Source: Blattamonas nauphoetae
Lineage: Eukaryota > Preaxostyla > Oxymonadida
Reading direction: 5' to 3'
Assembly: GCA_033064195.1 (NCBI GenBank)
Contig: JARBJD010000111.1
Coordinates: 124,001-188,000 of the forward strand
DNA: 64,000 nucleotides
In this document: positions 37,394 to 47,271 of the stretch, one piece after another
Numbering within the stretch: the first letter of the stretch is position 1
Layout of the letters: each line of letters begins with the position of its first letter
The notes under the pieces: generated by a model
Databases searched by the model: none
The model's input: the letters and a program-made list of their open reading frames with translations, nothing else
Told to the model about the DNA's origin: nothing
Translations under genes and position numbers: made by a program

Positions 37394-38748
37394 ATGACAG
37401 ATAATTCTGTTTTTGTCATCGGAAACAAGGGATCTGGTCGAAAGCATCTCTTAAAAGGTTTTCTTGTTCTTGTTCATGGCATTTTTCTAGCTTTGACCAA
37501 GTTATCAATCATCTCCCACACCACGCCCAATCTATTCAATATCACAACAAAATACTATTCTGCCCAAATCAATCTGCACTTATGTGATCCAACTGAAGCA
37601 ATATCCCGCCTTCCTGCGATCAAGCAGGCGCAAGCCATCTTTTTCTGTTTCGATCATTCACAGGTGTCTTACTCATTTATTCCAAGAAATTTCTTCTTGC
37701 ATTGAATGCTACCATAACACTTTTTTGGTTTTGTTCAGAAAACGCCTCAATTTTTTCATGATATTCAACCATTCATCAAGATTATCCGAGGTGAGGCAGA
37801 TTCGGAAGTTTTTGGCCTTATATCGATGAGCAATTATCATGATTCTGAGGCATCGAAACAAAAGGAGAGGGATGGGAAAGCTGCCGATATAACCCCTGTG
37901 GATTTTGATGAATGGTGCGATGAACTCTGGATCGAATTCATCGATTGCAATCTCAACACTCCGTCAAAGCAGATCTCTGACACACTTGATTCCGAATCCA
38001 GATTGACTTGTTTACTTCTTTATCCTCATGTTACATTGGCTAGTTGAGAAAGAAGGGGTTGACAGAGTTCAGGAACTTCTTGAGTGTGTCTCATGGCCCA
38101 ACAAAACGCAATACAGTCTCTTCACCTTTTTTTCACCTTTCACAGCCAAGAAGACAAAGTATGAAAAGAAAATGGAAGCTCTCCATCCTGAAACAGCCAA
38201 GAAGTACTCTTCCACCAGCACCCCCAAACAAACTCCTGCCTCAAATGTCATCGAAACAAGCACTAAACCGTCTTCTGGATCAGCAATTCATGTGAATCCC
38301 CCCACCTCGACAGACACCCTCCTTCACACACTCTCCACCCTCAAAAGCCCCCCACATCAACAAACATCCCCATCACCTCTCGTTCCGCTTCCCTCACCCG
38401 GGTTGTCGGTGCTCAATCCGTCCTCAGCGTCGCATTTCCTCCCTTTGGCCCCAAACACGACATTGATCAAGCAGCAGGTCCAGGCCTGTGCAAACATGAA
38501 TGTCTACAATCTGGCCGCGATGGTCTCAGCTGTATGTCGCATCTCTCTTCATCACCTTTCATCGTCAGGAAATATCTCTTCCACATGCTGCGTGCCCGCT
38601 GTGGTCGACAGAGGGGCTCACTGCCAATATTGCTCGGATCAAGGCTCACTCGAAGCGACTCGAGGGTGATGCCAAACACCTTTTTGCTCTCAAAATTTCA
38701 ATCTTGACCGACAAACTCATGGATCTTGATGAGAAGAAGCCAGATTGA
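37394..38748 (+). CDS. AAGAB/p34-like adaptor-complex assembly chaperone
   Basis: Six exons (37394-37457, 37491-37663, 37739-38009, 38044-38115, 38146-38531, 38569-38748), introns of 33, 75, 34, 30 and 37 nt, 381 aa. The N-terminus holds a pseudo-GTPase-like fold with a P-loop-like VIGNKGSGRKHLL. NITTKYYSAQINLHLC follows, matching AAGAB NKYYSADINLCVV, then DFDEWCDELWIEFIDC, EGVDRVQELLE and a C-terminal helix IARIKAHSKRLEGDAKH that resembles AAGAB's oligomerising tail. AAGAB stabilises AP-1 and AP-2 subunits during assembly. Unlike human AAGAB, the P-loop lysine position is partly basic (GSGRK). Two introns are multiples of three without stops, so unspliced reading also looks open. Confidence 0.62.
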
Positions 38749-38813
38749 AATCACTTGTTTTGCTTTATTTTGAAAGAATGAATCGAAGCACAACTCTCGT
38801 GAATGAGTATGGT

Positions 38814-40723
38814 TCAAAATTCGTATAATTCCTTCCCACTCGCAAGAAGTCGCTCCACACCCTCCTTGACGAACTGAGCAGTCAAGGGGATGGGTGACCA
38901 GAGAAGCTTGTGATAGTGGATAGCCAGAGACATTGTCGACGACGGGTGGTAGTGGATTTGGAGCGGGATCTGTGCTGAGAGTTCCGTGATGTGGTGAAGA
39001 AATGGAAGAGAATAGCGGCGCTTAAGAGGCGGCAGAGGGCGAACATTCGGTCGGGGAATCAGTTGAGTGGGAGAAGGGAGTTCGGGGGGAGGCTGAAGGC
39101 GCCTTTGAGCGTGAAGGTCGGCAGCACGGCAGCGTTTAGCGTGTCCGTCCTTCTCAAACACCTGACGGAAGGCGATCGGAGCTGGCGAGGGAAGGGCAGG
39201 CTTCGCAGGTCCTCCAGGCTGGCCACGATTCATCTGGTCCCCTGGCAGAGGGAAGCTTCGGTAGTCGTGGCGTGGCAGAGGTTGGAATGAGCTGGTCATG
39301 AGTGTTGGCTTGAGGGCCCAGGTTGTCTCTGTTTTGACCATTTTCTCGCCGCCATCTTTCGTTGTGACGATATTCTTGTCCGCTGCCTTATTGACAACAT
39401 CGTAGAGTGCTGCAATGTCGGTTTTGATTGGACGGAATGAGCGTGCAAAGAGGCCATTGTTCATCGGCGCGTGTCGTTCAAAAGTGAACAGCTCTTCCTC
39501 CACGTGTTCTGTGACAATTGGGAGAGCGGTGTCCACACAACGGAGGATGTCACTGCCGATCACTCCTGTCCCAGTCGAGGCAAGTCCGACGGTTGGGACA
39601 ACGAGGTCGGACAAACTCTTCAACTTCGACGTGCTCTGGCGGAGGGCCAGTGCGTCCTTCCGAGAACTTCCTGTGTTCCACCATCGATCAATTCCGAGTG
39701 GTTTGGCTTGAAATTGTTCCGAGTCGTTGGATCGATCGTTTGGGTCTGGAAAATTGAGGTGGAGAGAGTGGGCTCGTCTGACATCCAAAGCAGCTATCGT
39801 TATGATGCCTACCAATTCCCAAGCAATGAAACTCATCAAGTCAATACAATTTGGTCCCAAAGTGAAGTTGAGCGGAGCTGGGAGAGTGTACCCTTTGGCC
39901 TGTTTCTTCGCCCCCAGTCCTGTCACCCATTCAAGGAATTTGGCTGGGTTTGTCTGAGCAAATGTTCCCTCCCGTGATTGGGAGAATAGTGCATATTCGC
40001 TTTGTGTCATTGATTTTGTTATTGTTTCAGAAGATGGAACCAGTGTGAAGTTGAAAGGGATGCGATAGGCTGAGAGGAAAAATGGCGAAGACTGAGGCAG
40101 TGTGTTGTTTTGGATGTGATAAAAGCATCGAGCGTTGACAATTGAGGTCGAATCAAAGCCAAAGAGGGACATTGGAGTGGGTGGTGATGTTTTGACATGT
40201 TTTCTTTTGTTTGAAGGCTTTGTTGCTTCTTTGAGCAAAGAGTCTGGGAATGACTCTTCAAAATCGTCAAAAGTGTCGGTTGACTGTTGGCTGGTTATCA
40301 TTTGGCTTGTCTGACTATCTGAATCTTGATTGCTTTTTCTGACTGATTTCCAGCTAAAATATTCTTTTAATCGATGAATCTTTTGAGTATTTTTCCTGAA
40401 ACATATGCAAAAATCCTAAAACACATATGTTGAGGATGAGAGGGAACAAACATCGAGCGTAAGGAGCGACTTATTGTCTGGTCGGTTTTTTGCGTATTGA
40501 ATCGCTGAAAGAAGCTGAAAATCAAAAAAGAAGTCCATAAAACAGTCAGAAAGAAAGATAAAGCAAATAAAATTGTTGATACCAATCTGAAGAGTGAGGA
40601 ACGGAGGACATTTGAGATGGTTAGGACGGTGTCTTGGTCTGATTCAATATTGTCTCCAAACGAATACATAACCCTGGATATTTCTCGGTTCGGATATTGA
40701 TGTTCAAATTCAGACCGGTTCAT
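38814..40723 (-). CDS. SPT3: SPT3 (SUPT3H), SAGA coactivator subunit
   Basis: Three exons (40723-40583, 40514-40452, 40415-38814), introns of 68 and 36 nt, 601 aa. Histone fold 1 reads NREISRVMYSFGDNIESDQD, LRSSLFRLLLSAIQYAKNRP and TLDDFCICFRKNTQKIHRL ending in KEYFSWKSVRK. This aligns with yeast Spt3 (VEIQQMMFVSGE..., EDVIFLIRHDKAKVNRL...YLSWKDLRK). The second conserved block is MTQSEYALFSQSREGTFAQ followed by PNCIDLMSFIAWELVGIITI, matching yeast Spt3 MTKEEYVHWSDCRQASFTF and DDVIDILGFLTFEIVCSL. Spt3 helps SAGA deliver TBP to promoters. The C-terminal 300 residues are longer than in yeast (337 aa total) and have no recognised domain. Confidence 0.82.
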
Positions 40724-40793
40724 CTCAGAATGTAAAGTTACGAAGAAAGGGAACTTTTGTTTTCATTGATTCATTTCGAAGTGAGTAATCTTA

Positions 40794-41660
40794 TTAATCG
40801 TCATCATCCAACCTTGTTGAATGAACCCCTTGATCAATCGCGCCACCTTTCAGTGATTTCTTCAATTTTCCTTTCGCTGTCCTAAATCCTTTACCCCTCT
40901 CAATATTGAGCTTCTCTGCTCCAATTTGAGCAAATGGATCACCTCCCTTTGTTTCATATCTGTTGTCGGCCAGCTTTTGGTTAGTGACTCTGTACCTCTC
41001 AGGATCTACGCGTCTGAACGGTTTTCGGGATGGTGAAGCTGATGGTGGTGGTGATGGTGAAGCGACTTCTTGAGATTTGTCAGATGATGAACTGGACGAG
41101 TCAGAGGACGAGCTAGAGGAATCAGAGGACGAACTAGAGGAATCTGAATCTCCATCCGAAGAAGAATCCGAACTACTGTCGGATGATGATTCATATTTTG
41201 GTTTTTTTTGATCTTTGGATGACTTGGTTTTTTGGGAGGTCGGAACAGAACGTTTCTCCTTGACAAGTGTCTTGATGGGTTTCCTGGTAGGTGACGAACT
41301 GTCGCTACTACTATCTGAGGATGAATCATCCGAACTAGAATCAGAACTGGAGTCAGAATCCGAAGAACTCGAGCTGGAGTCATTTGAACTCGAATCACTT
41401 GAACTGGAGTCCGAATTACTTGAGCTCGAATCAGAGCTACTTGAATCAGAACTTGAATCAGAATCACTTGAATCAGAACTTGAATCAGAGGAACTTGATG
41501 AATCTGAACTTGAAGTGTGGGATGGTCGTGGTTGGACACGACGATTAGTTGGTTCCGATGATGATGAGCTTGATGATGAAGTGTCGCTGGAATCGGAATC
41601 TGATGAAGAATCTGAAGAGCTACTGCTGTCAGAAGAACTCACATGAGATTTTCGAGCCAT
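40794..41660 (-). CDS. Nopp140/SRP40 nucleolar phosphoprotein
   Basis: A single exon, 288 aa. Most of the protein is Ser/Asp/Glu runs (SSSDSSSDSD type) typical of casein-kinase-2-phosphorylated nucleolar chaperones. The last 75 residues are the SRP40 C-terminal domain: FRRVDPERYRVTNQKLADNR, GDPFAQIGAEKL, RGKGFRTAKGKLKKSLKGG and a terminal HSTRLDDDD. In other species Nopp140 shuttles between nucleolus and Cajal bodies and binds snoRNPs. Serine is encoded by mixed codons (TCA, TCC, AGT, AGC), so the repeat is maintained at protein level. It is 70 nt before SPT3 on the same strand's coordinate order and 127 nt from the divergent TM2 gene. Confidence 0.85.
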   Translation of the reverse strand: MARKSHVSSSDSSSSSDSSSDSDSSDTSSSSSSSSEPTNRRVQPRPSHTSSSDSSSSSDSSSDSSDSDSSSDSSSSDSSSSNSDSSSSDSSSNDSSSSSSDSDSSSDSSSDDSSSDSSSDSSSPTRKPIKTLVKEKRSVPTSQKTKSSKDQKKPKYESSSDSSSDSSSDGDSDSSSSSSDSSSSSSDSSSSSSDKSQEVASPSPPPSASPSRKPFRRVDPERYRVTNQKLADNRYETKGGDPFAQIGAEKLNIERGKGFRTAKGKLKKSLKGGAIDQGVHSTRLDDDD

Positions 41661-41787
41661 TTCTGGTTCTCAGTGTCAGTTTCGAAACGAGTGAAAATGG
41701 AGTCTGGATGGCCCATTACAAATATTTTTTTCCATTCATCTGAAAACCATCTATACTTTAATATCATCGTTTTCTGCATGAATTTAT

Positions 41788-42388
41788 ATGTTCTTTTTGC
41801 AGCTTCTCTTCCTCTCTACTGAACTTTTTTCACAAATTCATCCAAACACTGACAATTCTACTCTTGCGATTTGTCAACAACATCAAATTCGAAACTTGGA
41901 CTGTGAACTCACAGAGCAATCCTGCCTGAATACATCAATAGCAAAGGTTCCATGTTACGCCAGATCTGGAGATTTTATCTGCTCTGTACGTCGAGTTAGT
42001 CATCATTCCTCTTCAGGCTACAATTAAATGTGAGTATTGTTTTCTCAAGCGTGACTACATCACATGCGAACATCCTGATTGCTCGAAGATTACACAGCCG
42101 ACTCAAGTCACGGTAGAATGCCATGTTTACAATTGGACGAAATGTGTTGGAATTCGAACATTTACTCAATATCGACAATGCCAACCGCCTTCCGGAAAGT
42201 CTTACTATGTCACGTTTTGGCTTAGCACACTTTTTGGATCTTTTGGAGCCGATCGTTTCTACTTGGGTTACCGTTTCACAGGAACAATGAAACTATGCTC
42301 GTTTGGAGGATTTGGACTCTGGGCTTTAATTGACTGGATCGCTTTGCTCTCTGGAAAACTTGTCCCATCGAATGGATCATTCTCTTAA
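41788..42388 (+). CDS. TM2-domain membrane protein (TM2D1-3-like)
   Basis: Two exons (41788-41985, 42017-42388) with a 31-nt intron encode 189 aa. A signal peptide (MFFLQLLFLSTELFS) is followed by a cysteine-rich lumenal region (IKCEYCFLKRDYITCEHPDC) as in TM2D proteins. The TM2 pair follows: SYYVTFWLSTLFGSFGADRF, YLGYRFTGTMKLCSFGGFGL, then LIDWIALLSGKLVP. The DRF motif in the loop is the hallmark. In animals TM2D proteins affect Notch signalling and phagocytosis; the role in a protist is unknown. Confidence 0.88.
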
Positions 42389-42893
42389 GCGTCCATTTCA
42401 TTTTCAACAACATGGTCTGTTTGTTTTATCGTTATTGTTCAAGGTTTCCTCGTTCAGATCTTTATTCACGCATGGTGAACATTAGAGCAAGAGCAAAGGC
42501 CGATTCGAAGGAAAATGTGACGGATGAAAGAATGATAATCCTCACCAATATATCCTTCTCTCCCCACGAATACTCCTCTTATTTTTGCTCTCTTCACAAA
42601 CCATATTCTCTCCCTCGGCTTCTTCAACCCTCTTCAAGCCATCAATTCGCTCCATCTCGCCAGAACGACCTTGAATCTCTCATCTCGCCTATTTCCTCTC
42701 CATCGACTATTTACCGAATAGTGCATCTGATGAACTATTTGGCCATGCAAACTTTGCCACTTTATTGCTTGAAATGTCCAAAATAGATCCTATAAAGCCA
42801 ACAAATCTAAATTTCTTCGAAGTCAAGAGCGAACATGAAAATCTGTCGGACTGGCAAAAGGGAAAGAAGACAAGATATCTTAACATCACAAAA
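42389..42893. other. Unresolved region with coding potential on the plus strand
   Basis: 505 bases between the TM2 gene and the next minus-strand gene. Two stretches look protein-like. About 42560-42720 reads IFALFTNHILSLGFFNPL in one frame, and about 42721-42909 reads DELFGHANFATLLLEMSK and NFFEVKSEHENLSDWQKGKK in another, ending at TAG 42907-42909. I found no GT..AG pair that joins them in phase. A small gene, a decayed gene or chance are all possible. The second stretch would overlap the stop of the convergent gene by 16 nt. Confidence 0.25.
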
Positions 42894-43639
42894 TCAATGA
42901 TCTTGCAATAGCTGAAGCAGTGTATTGTACTCAGCTTCTGCTTCAGGGCTCATATCAACAGCCCTTAAACTACTGACGGCCTCCTTCATATTCTGTGAAA
43001 TCTCCATCATCACCTCCTTTGGGTTACCCATAAAATGATGTTGAATATCATGTTCTCTCACCCACACCTTTGAATTGCACGTTTTTCCATCTGCAAACGT
43101 GAGTTGGACTTCACAGATTATCTTCGAGTCTATACTTGGCTTTTTGACAATTTCTGCGTATGGATATGTGCCTCTTACGGCTTTCTCTGCAAGTTCAAGT
43201 GTTGCATTCCCAGTCGGTGTCTTTTTATGAAGAATTGTGAAAATCAGCCCCTGGCCTGTATCTGCAGACTTTGGGATCGCTTCAGAAGCTATATCAAAAA
43301 AATACATTGAAAAAAATGGATACATGGTTGTTTAGGGACATAAAGAAGTGTTTGTTCCGTTGAGTATTGAGGTTGGAGTGGTTTGTCGGTTTTGGGGATG
43401 GACGCTTCTTCTTCGGACACATTGGGATTTGGATATTCTCCAAAGAAATGATGATACGAGACACAATAGTTATTCCAATCATCCAAATATTTTTGGTATT
43501 CAACGAGATATTTGTCGTAATCCTTCAGATAAGTTTGAACTTCAAGAATCTGTTCCGGTGTGAGTTGATCAATGGATACAATGGGAGATAAATCTGCATC
43601 AGACGGTGTAGACCCTGAATCGACCGTTTCTAGTGGCAT
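42894..43639 (-). CDS. Unknown protein, 236 aa
   Basis: Two exons (43639-43324, 43288-42894) with a 35-nt intron. The first part contains LTPEQILEVQTYLKDYDKYL and further Tyr-rich helix. The second part reads like a compact alpha/beta domain (GLIFTILHKKTPTGNATLEL, ICEVQLTFADGKTCNSKVWV) followed by a helical tail. No signal peptide or membrane helix is present. I do not recognise the family. Confidence 0.6.
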
Positions 43640-43901
43640 ATATCAATTGTGTATTTCGTTGATGAAAGTGGTTGACCCAGCGAGGGCTGATCTGAGCGAA
43701 AAGTCGAATCGACACATCGATTCTCGATGTCCACAGTTCACCAAATTGACTAACCAAGAAATATATATTTGAAAAAGATAAACTGGGAACTAACGAATTA
43801 ACAGAAATGTCATCAGAAATACTGGTTGGGATGTGAATCAACGAAATCAAAAGCAGCGTCGAGTTAGCCCCGACGACCGAGTGTAGGGAAATCTATGGAG
43901 A

Positions 43902-45960
43902 TCACTCATTTGCAGGTTCTGCGGCTGCTTCTTCAGCAGGTGTTTCATTTACAGGTTCTGCGGGTGCTGATTCTTCCGCTGGAGTTTCTGCAGGGGCTTC
44001 TGATGCGACTGCATCAGCTGGCTTCTCCTCAGGAGCCTCAGCGGGTGCTGAATCTGCAGGAGCATCGGCAGGAACGGAAGATTCAGTGGCCGCAGCGGGG
44101 GCGGGAGCGGGTTCGGCTTCATCTGACTCATTGGATCCTCCGGCCCAGGGATCCTCGGGGTTGTACCCTTTAATCTCACAGAGCTTGGTGTAACGTTTGG
44201 ACTCCTCCGCTTTGCGGGCTTTCTTGGCTTCTTCTTCGGCAGCCTTCTCTCTGGCTTCGTCCATTCCCTTGGAAATGGCATCACCCAGTTTCATTTTTTT
44301 GCCGACTTTCTTCAAACTGCGGCCACCTTTTTTGGCTTCGTTCATCGCTTTGACGCCATCCTTTCCAAGGGCTTCATCTCTGGCGCTGCCTGCAGCGTCA
44401 GAAGCGGCGTCTTTGGCTTCTTGTTTGACGATGTTGCCGAGTTGTTTTGAGAACTTTTTCATCGCGGGATCAGACGCGTTGACACCACCGTTTTTCTCCA
44501 TGGCGTTGGTGAGGCTCTGGATCATTTTCTCGTCAGATGACGACATCTGCTTCTCCTTTTGGAAATGGTCCTTGGGTTTGCGGATTGCAGCAGAAACGAT
44601 AGTCTCGTAGCTGCGTTCATCAACGATGAAGAAGTAGAATGGTCTGTCGCACTTGAATTGGTACTTGCTGTTCTTGATTTCCTTCACTTTCTTTCCTTCC
44701 TTTTTGATCTTGTCGAAGCGCTTGCTTGGGAATGGAGGTGTGAGGACTCCGCGTTCATCGACATGAATGTAGGTGAGAGTGTGGAGACGGTTCACGTGGA
44801 TTTTCCCTTGAGCCGTGAGAGTGGTTTCTGCCTCGTCTTCGAAGATCTGCTTGACCCCAGCGTCCTTCATTGTTGGGATGAAGTCTGTGTGGGTGAAGAC
44901 TGAGAAGCGAGGAATTTGGACAAGTGTGTTCTGGATGCGTGAACCCTTGATGAGTTTGGCGAGAGAATCTTTGTCCTTGAACTGTGCAGCCGTTTCATTG
45001 AATGCATCCTCTCCTTCTGTCTTTGGAAGGACAAAAACACCCACAGTGTTTGTGGTGATGGGGAGGATAGCAGCAGTGTAGTATCCGTTTTCGGCATAGC
45101 GAGTAAGGTCCAGTTTCTGTTTCACACGGCGTTGCATCAATGTCATCGGAATAGCTTTCCCATCGAACGTCTTGAACTCGTTGCATGTGAAAGTGCGGCA
45201 TGGGTTGAAAGGTCGCAGCCAACTCTCAGAGAAAGAGAGTGATGAGATGGCGTAGAACTTCTTGTTTGTTTCCACTTTTGGATATTTGCGAGCAAGAAGA
45301 GTGCCACCATGTGCAAGTAAGAAAGAATTGACCCAAGACTTGCCTCTGAAAAATAATATGTTTGAATAACGTTGAAAGATACCTGTCAGTGTCGAAGTTG
45401 ATTCCATCCACGATGCTTCCAAAGAGTTCGCGTGAATGTTCAATGAATGTTTTGTAAGTGTTTGTTTCCTTCCCAACAAAAAGAAAGTTGAGTGGTTCAT
45501 ATGCAACATCGTGGTCGAGCTTGTCAAGGGCTTCCTCAGTTGAGGCTTGGAAATCCAGAATCTGACGAATATTAGAAAAAACGGCAAACTGTGGTATCCT
45601 TGATGGTGTCTTGCATCCCTAGGAAGTTGAGGAGCTCCTCCTGAGTCTTGCCTTCAGTTCCAGAAGCAATGTTGAGAATGATGTTCCGGAGGCCTGGTGG
45701 CGAGACAACATAGTTTTTGGCATTTGGAGACTTCGCAACAGCTTCCATGAGAAGGCCAGCAAAGGTGTTGACGACGTCGACGTAATTTTGCTCAAACTTC
45801 GCTGCAGATTCCTTGTCGAATTTTTGAGCTTTCGGCTTCTTGTAGCCGGCTGGGGTGGAGCTGCTACCGTCGTACTTGTCTTTGCGTTCACTAGAAAGGA
45901 GATATAGTGAAAGGGTTGAGCATACACTGCAAGAACGTTCGAACTTTCTGTATTTCCCAT
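43902..45960 (-). CDS. Serpin-fold protein with long Ala/Pro/Glu-rich C-terminal extension
   Basis: Four exons (45960-45926, 45890-45590, 45561-45383, 45345-43902), introns of 35, 28 and 37 nt, 652 aa. Serpin landmarks in order: NYVVSPPGLRNIILNIASGT EGKTQEELLNFLG (helices B-D region), DRGKSWVNSF, TFTCNEFKTFDGKAIPMTLM, GYYTAAILPITTNTVGVFVL, LVQIPRFSVFTHTDFIPTMK, and the breach/shutter segment FKCDRPFYFFIVDERSYE. There is no signal peptide, so it is probably intracellular. The reactive-centre hinge, normally EGTEAAAAT, here reads ERGVLTPPFPSKRF followed by a Lys-rich loop. Prolines in the hinge argue against protease inhibition. About 220 residues follow the fold: a charged helical segment, then an Ala/Pro/Glu-rich tail. 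Both are unusual for serpins. Confidence 0.85.
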
Positions 45961-46497
45961 TTCGATGACCCTTTATTTGTTGTTAGGGAAATCTCGAATT
46001 ATGGGATCGTTTCTATCTCCTGTTCCAGATTGAAGTAGCCTCTTGAGTTTCGATTAAAAGCAACTTCTTTCGATTTTGAAGTTTGTTTCTGTGGTATTCG
46101 AATGGATAATGGCAGAATTGAAGACTGATGAAGCGAAACTTTCTGAGTTGAGCGAGATGTCAAATAACTATCGATACTGTGATTGAAAAGCCCATTGAAG
46201 TTGTTGTGGAAGAAGAGAATTGCTGTTGTGAGATGAATAGCAATGTTTTGGAGAGCGAGACAATCATCGCTTTAGAACTTGACGAGAATTAATAGTGGTG
46301 TGGACATTCGGCATGTGATTAGTTGAACAGTATGTTGGCAAGACAATTGCCTTGTGAACAACCGATAATTGACAGTTTGAGTAATACAAGATTGTTGGAA
46401 TGAGAAAAAATGATGATTTGAACAGAGCAATGATTTTTGTTCGATGCAAAGCTTCAAAAGAGATTGTGATCACAATGCAATCGTGTTCTCTCCTGGA
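45961..46497. other. Intergenic, no supported gene
   Basis: 537 bases between the start of the serpin and the stop of the acylphosphatase-like gene (same strand). It should hold the serpin promoter near 45961-46060. A 25-codon plus-strand frame begins at about 46109 (MAELKTDEAKLSELSEMS) but I cannot extend it by splicing. No tRNA-like fold is recognised. Confidence 0.4.
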
Positions 46498-47026
46498 TCA
46501 TAGGTAAAATTTCACGTTTGGATTCCATTTTCGTTTGTCGACGTTGTCTAAAGCATTGACGATGTAAACGATGCACACCTGTGGTGACCTGATGAGATGT
46601 GAGTGGAATGGTATTTTCAAGGAGAGACACAGAAGTTGCATGAGCACCCCAGCTTGAAAAGATGATGAGAAATGTGGTCAGACTCATTCATGTGTTTTCC
46701 TGATTTGAGGAAGTCCACAATTTCTTTAACTTTCTCCTACAAACACATTCATATGTGGATCAGCAAAATTGGTGGATCACATACAGCTGGTCCAGATAGA
46801 GTTATCAGTACTTGATGTTTATCAGCTTTGACATTTGTAGCTCCTAGAAACATAAATTTATCATAAAAACTGTGAAAAAGACCTCCAGTTAAACCTCGTG
46901 CTTGACAGGCACGGATGATCGTCTATTGAGGTGAAGTTAAAAAGTGAGTGAGAACGGAGATACTTGCCTGAACATGACATTTTGAACTTGCCCCCCGACT
47001 TGATATGATTCTGTAACTTCAGTCAT
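46498..47026 (-). CDS. Acylphosphatase-like protein
   Basis: Six exons (47026-46964, 46922-46883, 46843-46785, 46736-46684, 46652-46579, 46547-46498), introns of 41, 39, 48, 31 and 31 nt, 112 aa. The spliced product reads VGGQVQNVMFRQTIIRACQA, RGLTGGATNVKADKHQVLIT, EKVKEIVDFLKSGKHMNDWG and a C-terminal HQVTTDNVDKRKWNPNVKFY. It keeps the acylphosphatase VQ.V.FR loop with the catalytic Arg, and the Asn that positions water (GGATN, where the usual motif is GWVxN). Acylphosphatases cleave carboxyl-phosphate bonds. Every splice keeps phase, and the product matches the family from end to end. Confidence 0.78.
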
Positions 47027-47271
47027 TGATAAAAGAATGAATATTTGACCCTCGCTATTTGAGAGTTCCGATCAAACCATGATGGATCCCAGATCAGAAA
47101 TAAGTTTTGACAAGACATCTATCCACTACAGTTTGGAGAGAATAAATCAATATTCTGTTCTGATATTGTACTGATGAACGATATTTGCTCATTTTCAAAG
47201 GACTTTTTCTTCTATCCTGGTTGATAGAACTCACATTATTCTGCACGACATTTTCAAACGCCAAAGATCGA

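Noticed and set aside
41215-41646. Acidic Glu/Leu/Ser repeat frame on the plus strand
   Set aside because: Antisense of the serine-repeat region of the Nopp140 gene; repetitive DNA opens several frames.
40794-41660. Serine-rich gene considered as an SR splicing factor
   Set aside because: The repeats are Ser/Asp/Glu, not Arg/Ser, there is no RRM, and the C-terminus is the SRP40 domain.
43902-44300. Ala/Pro/Glu-rich tail considered as a separate gene
   Set aside because: It is in the same uninterrupted frame as the serpin fold, with no intervening stop or start context.
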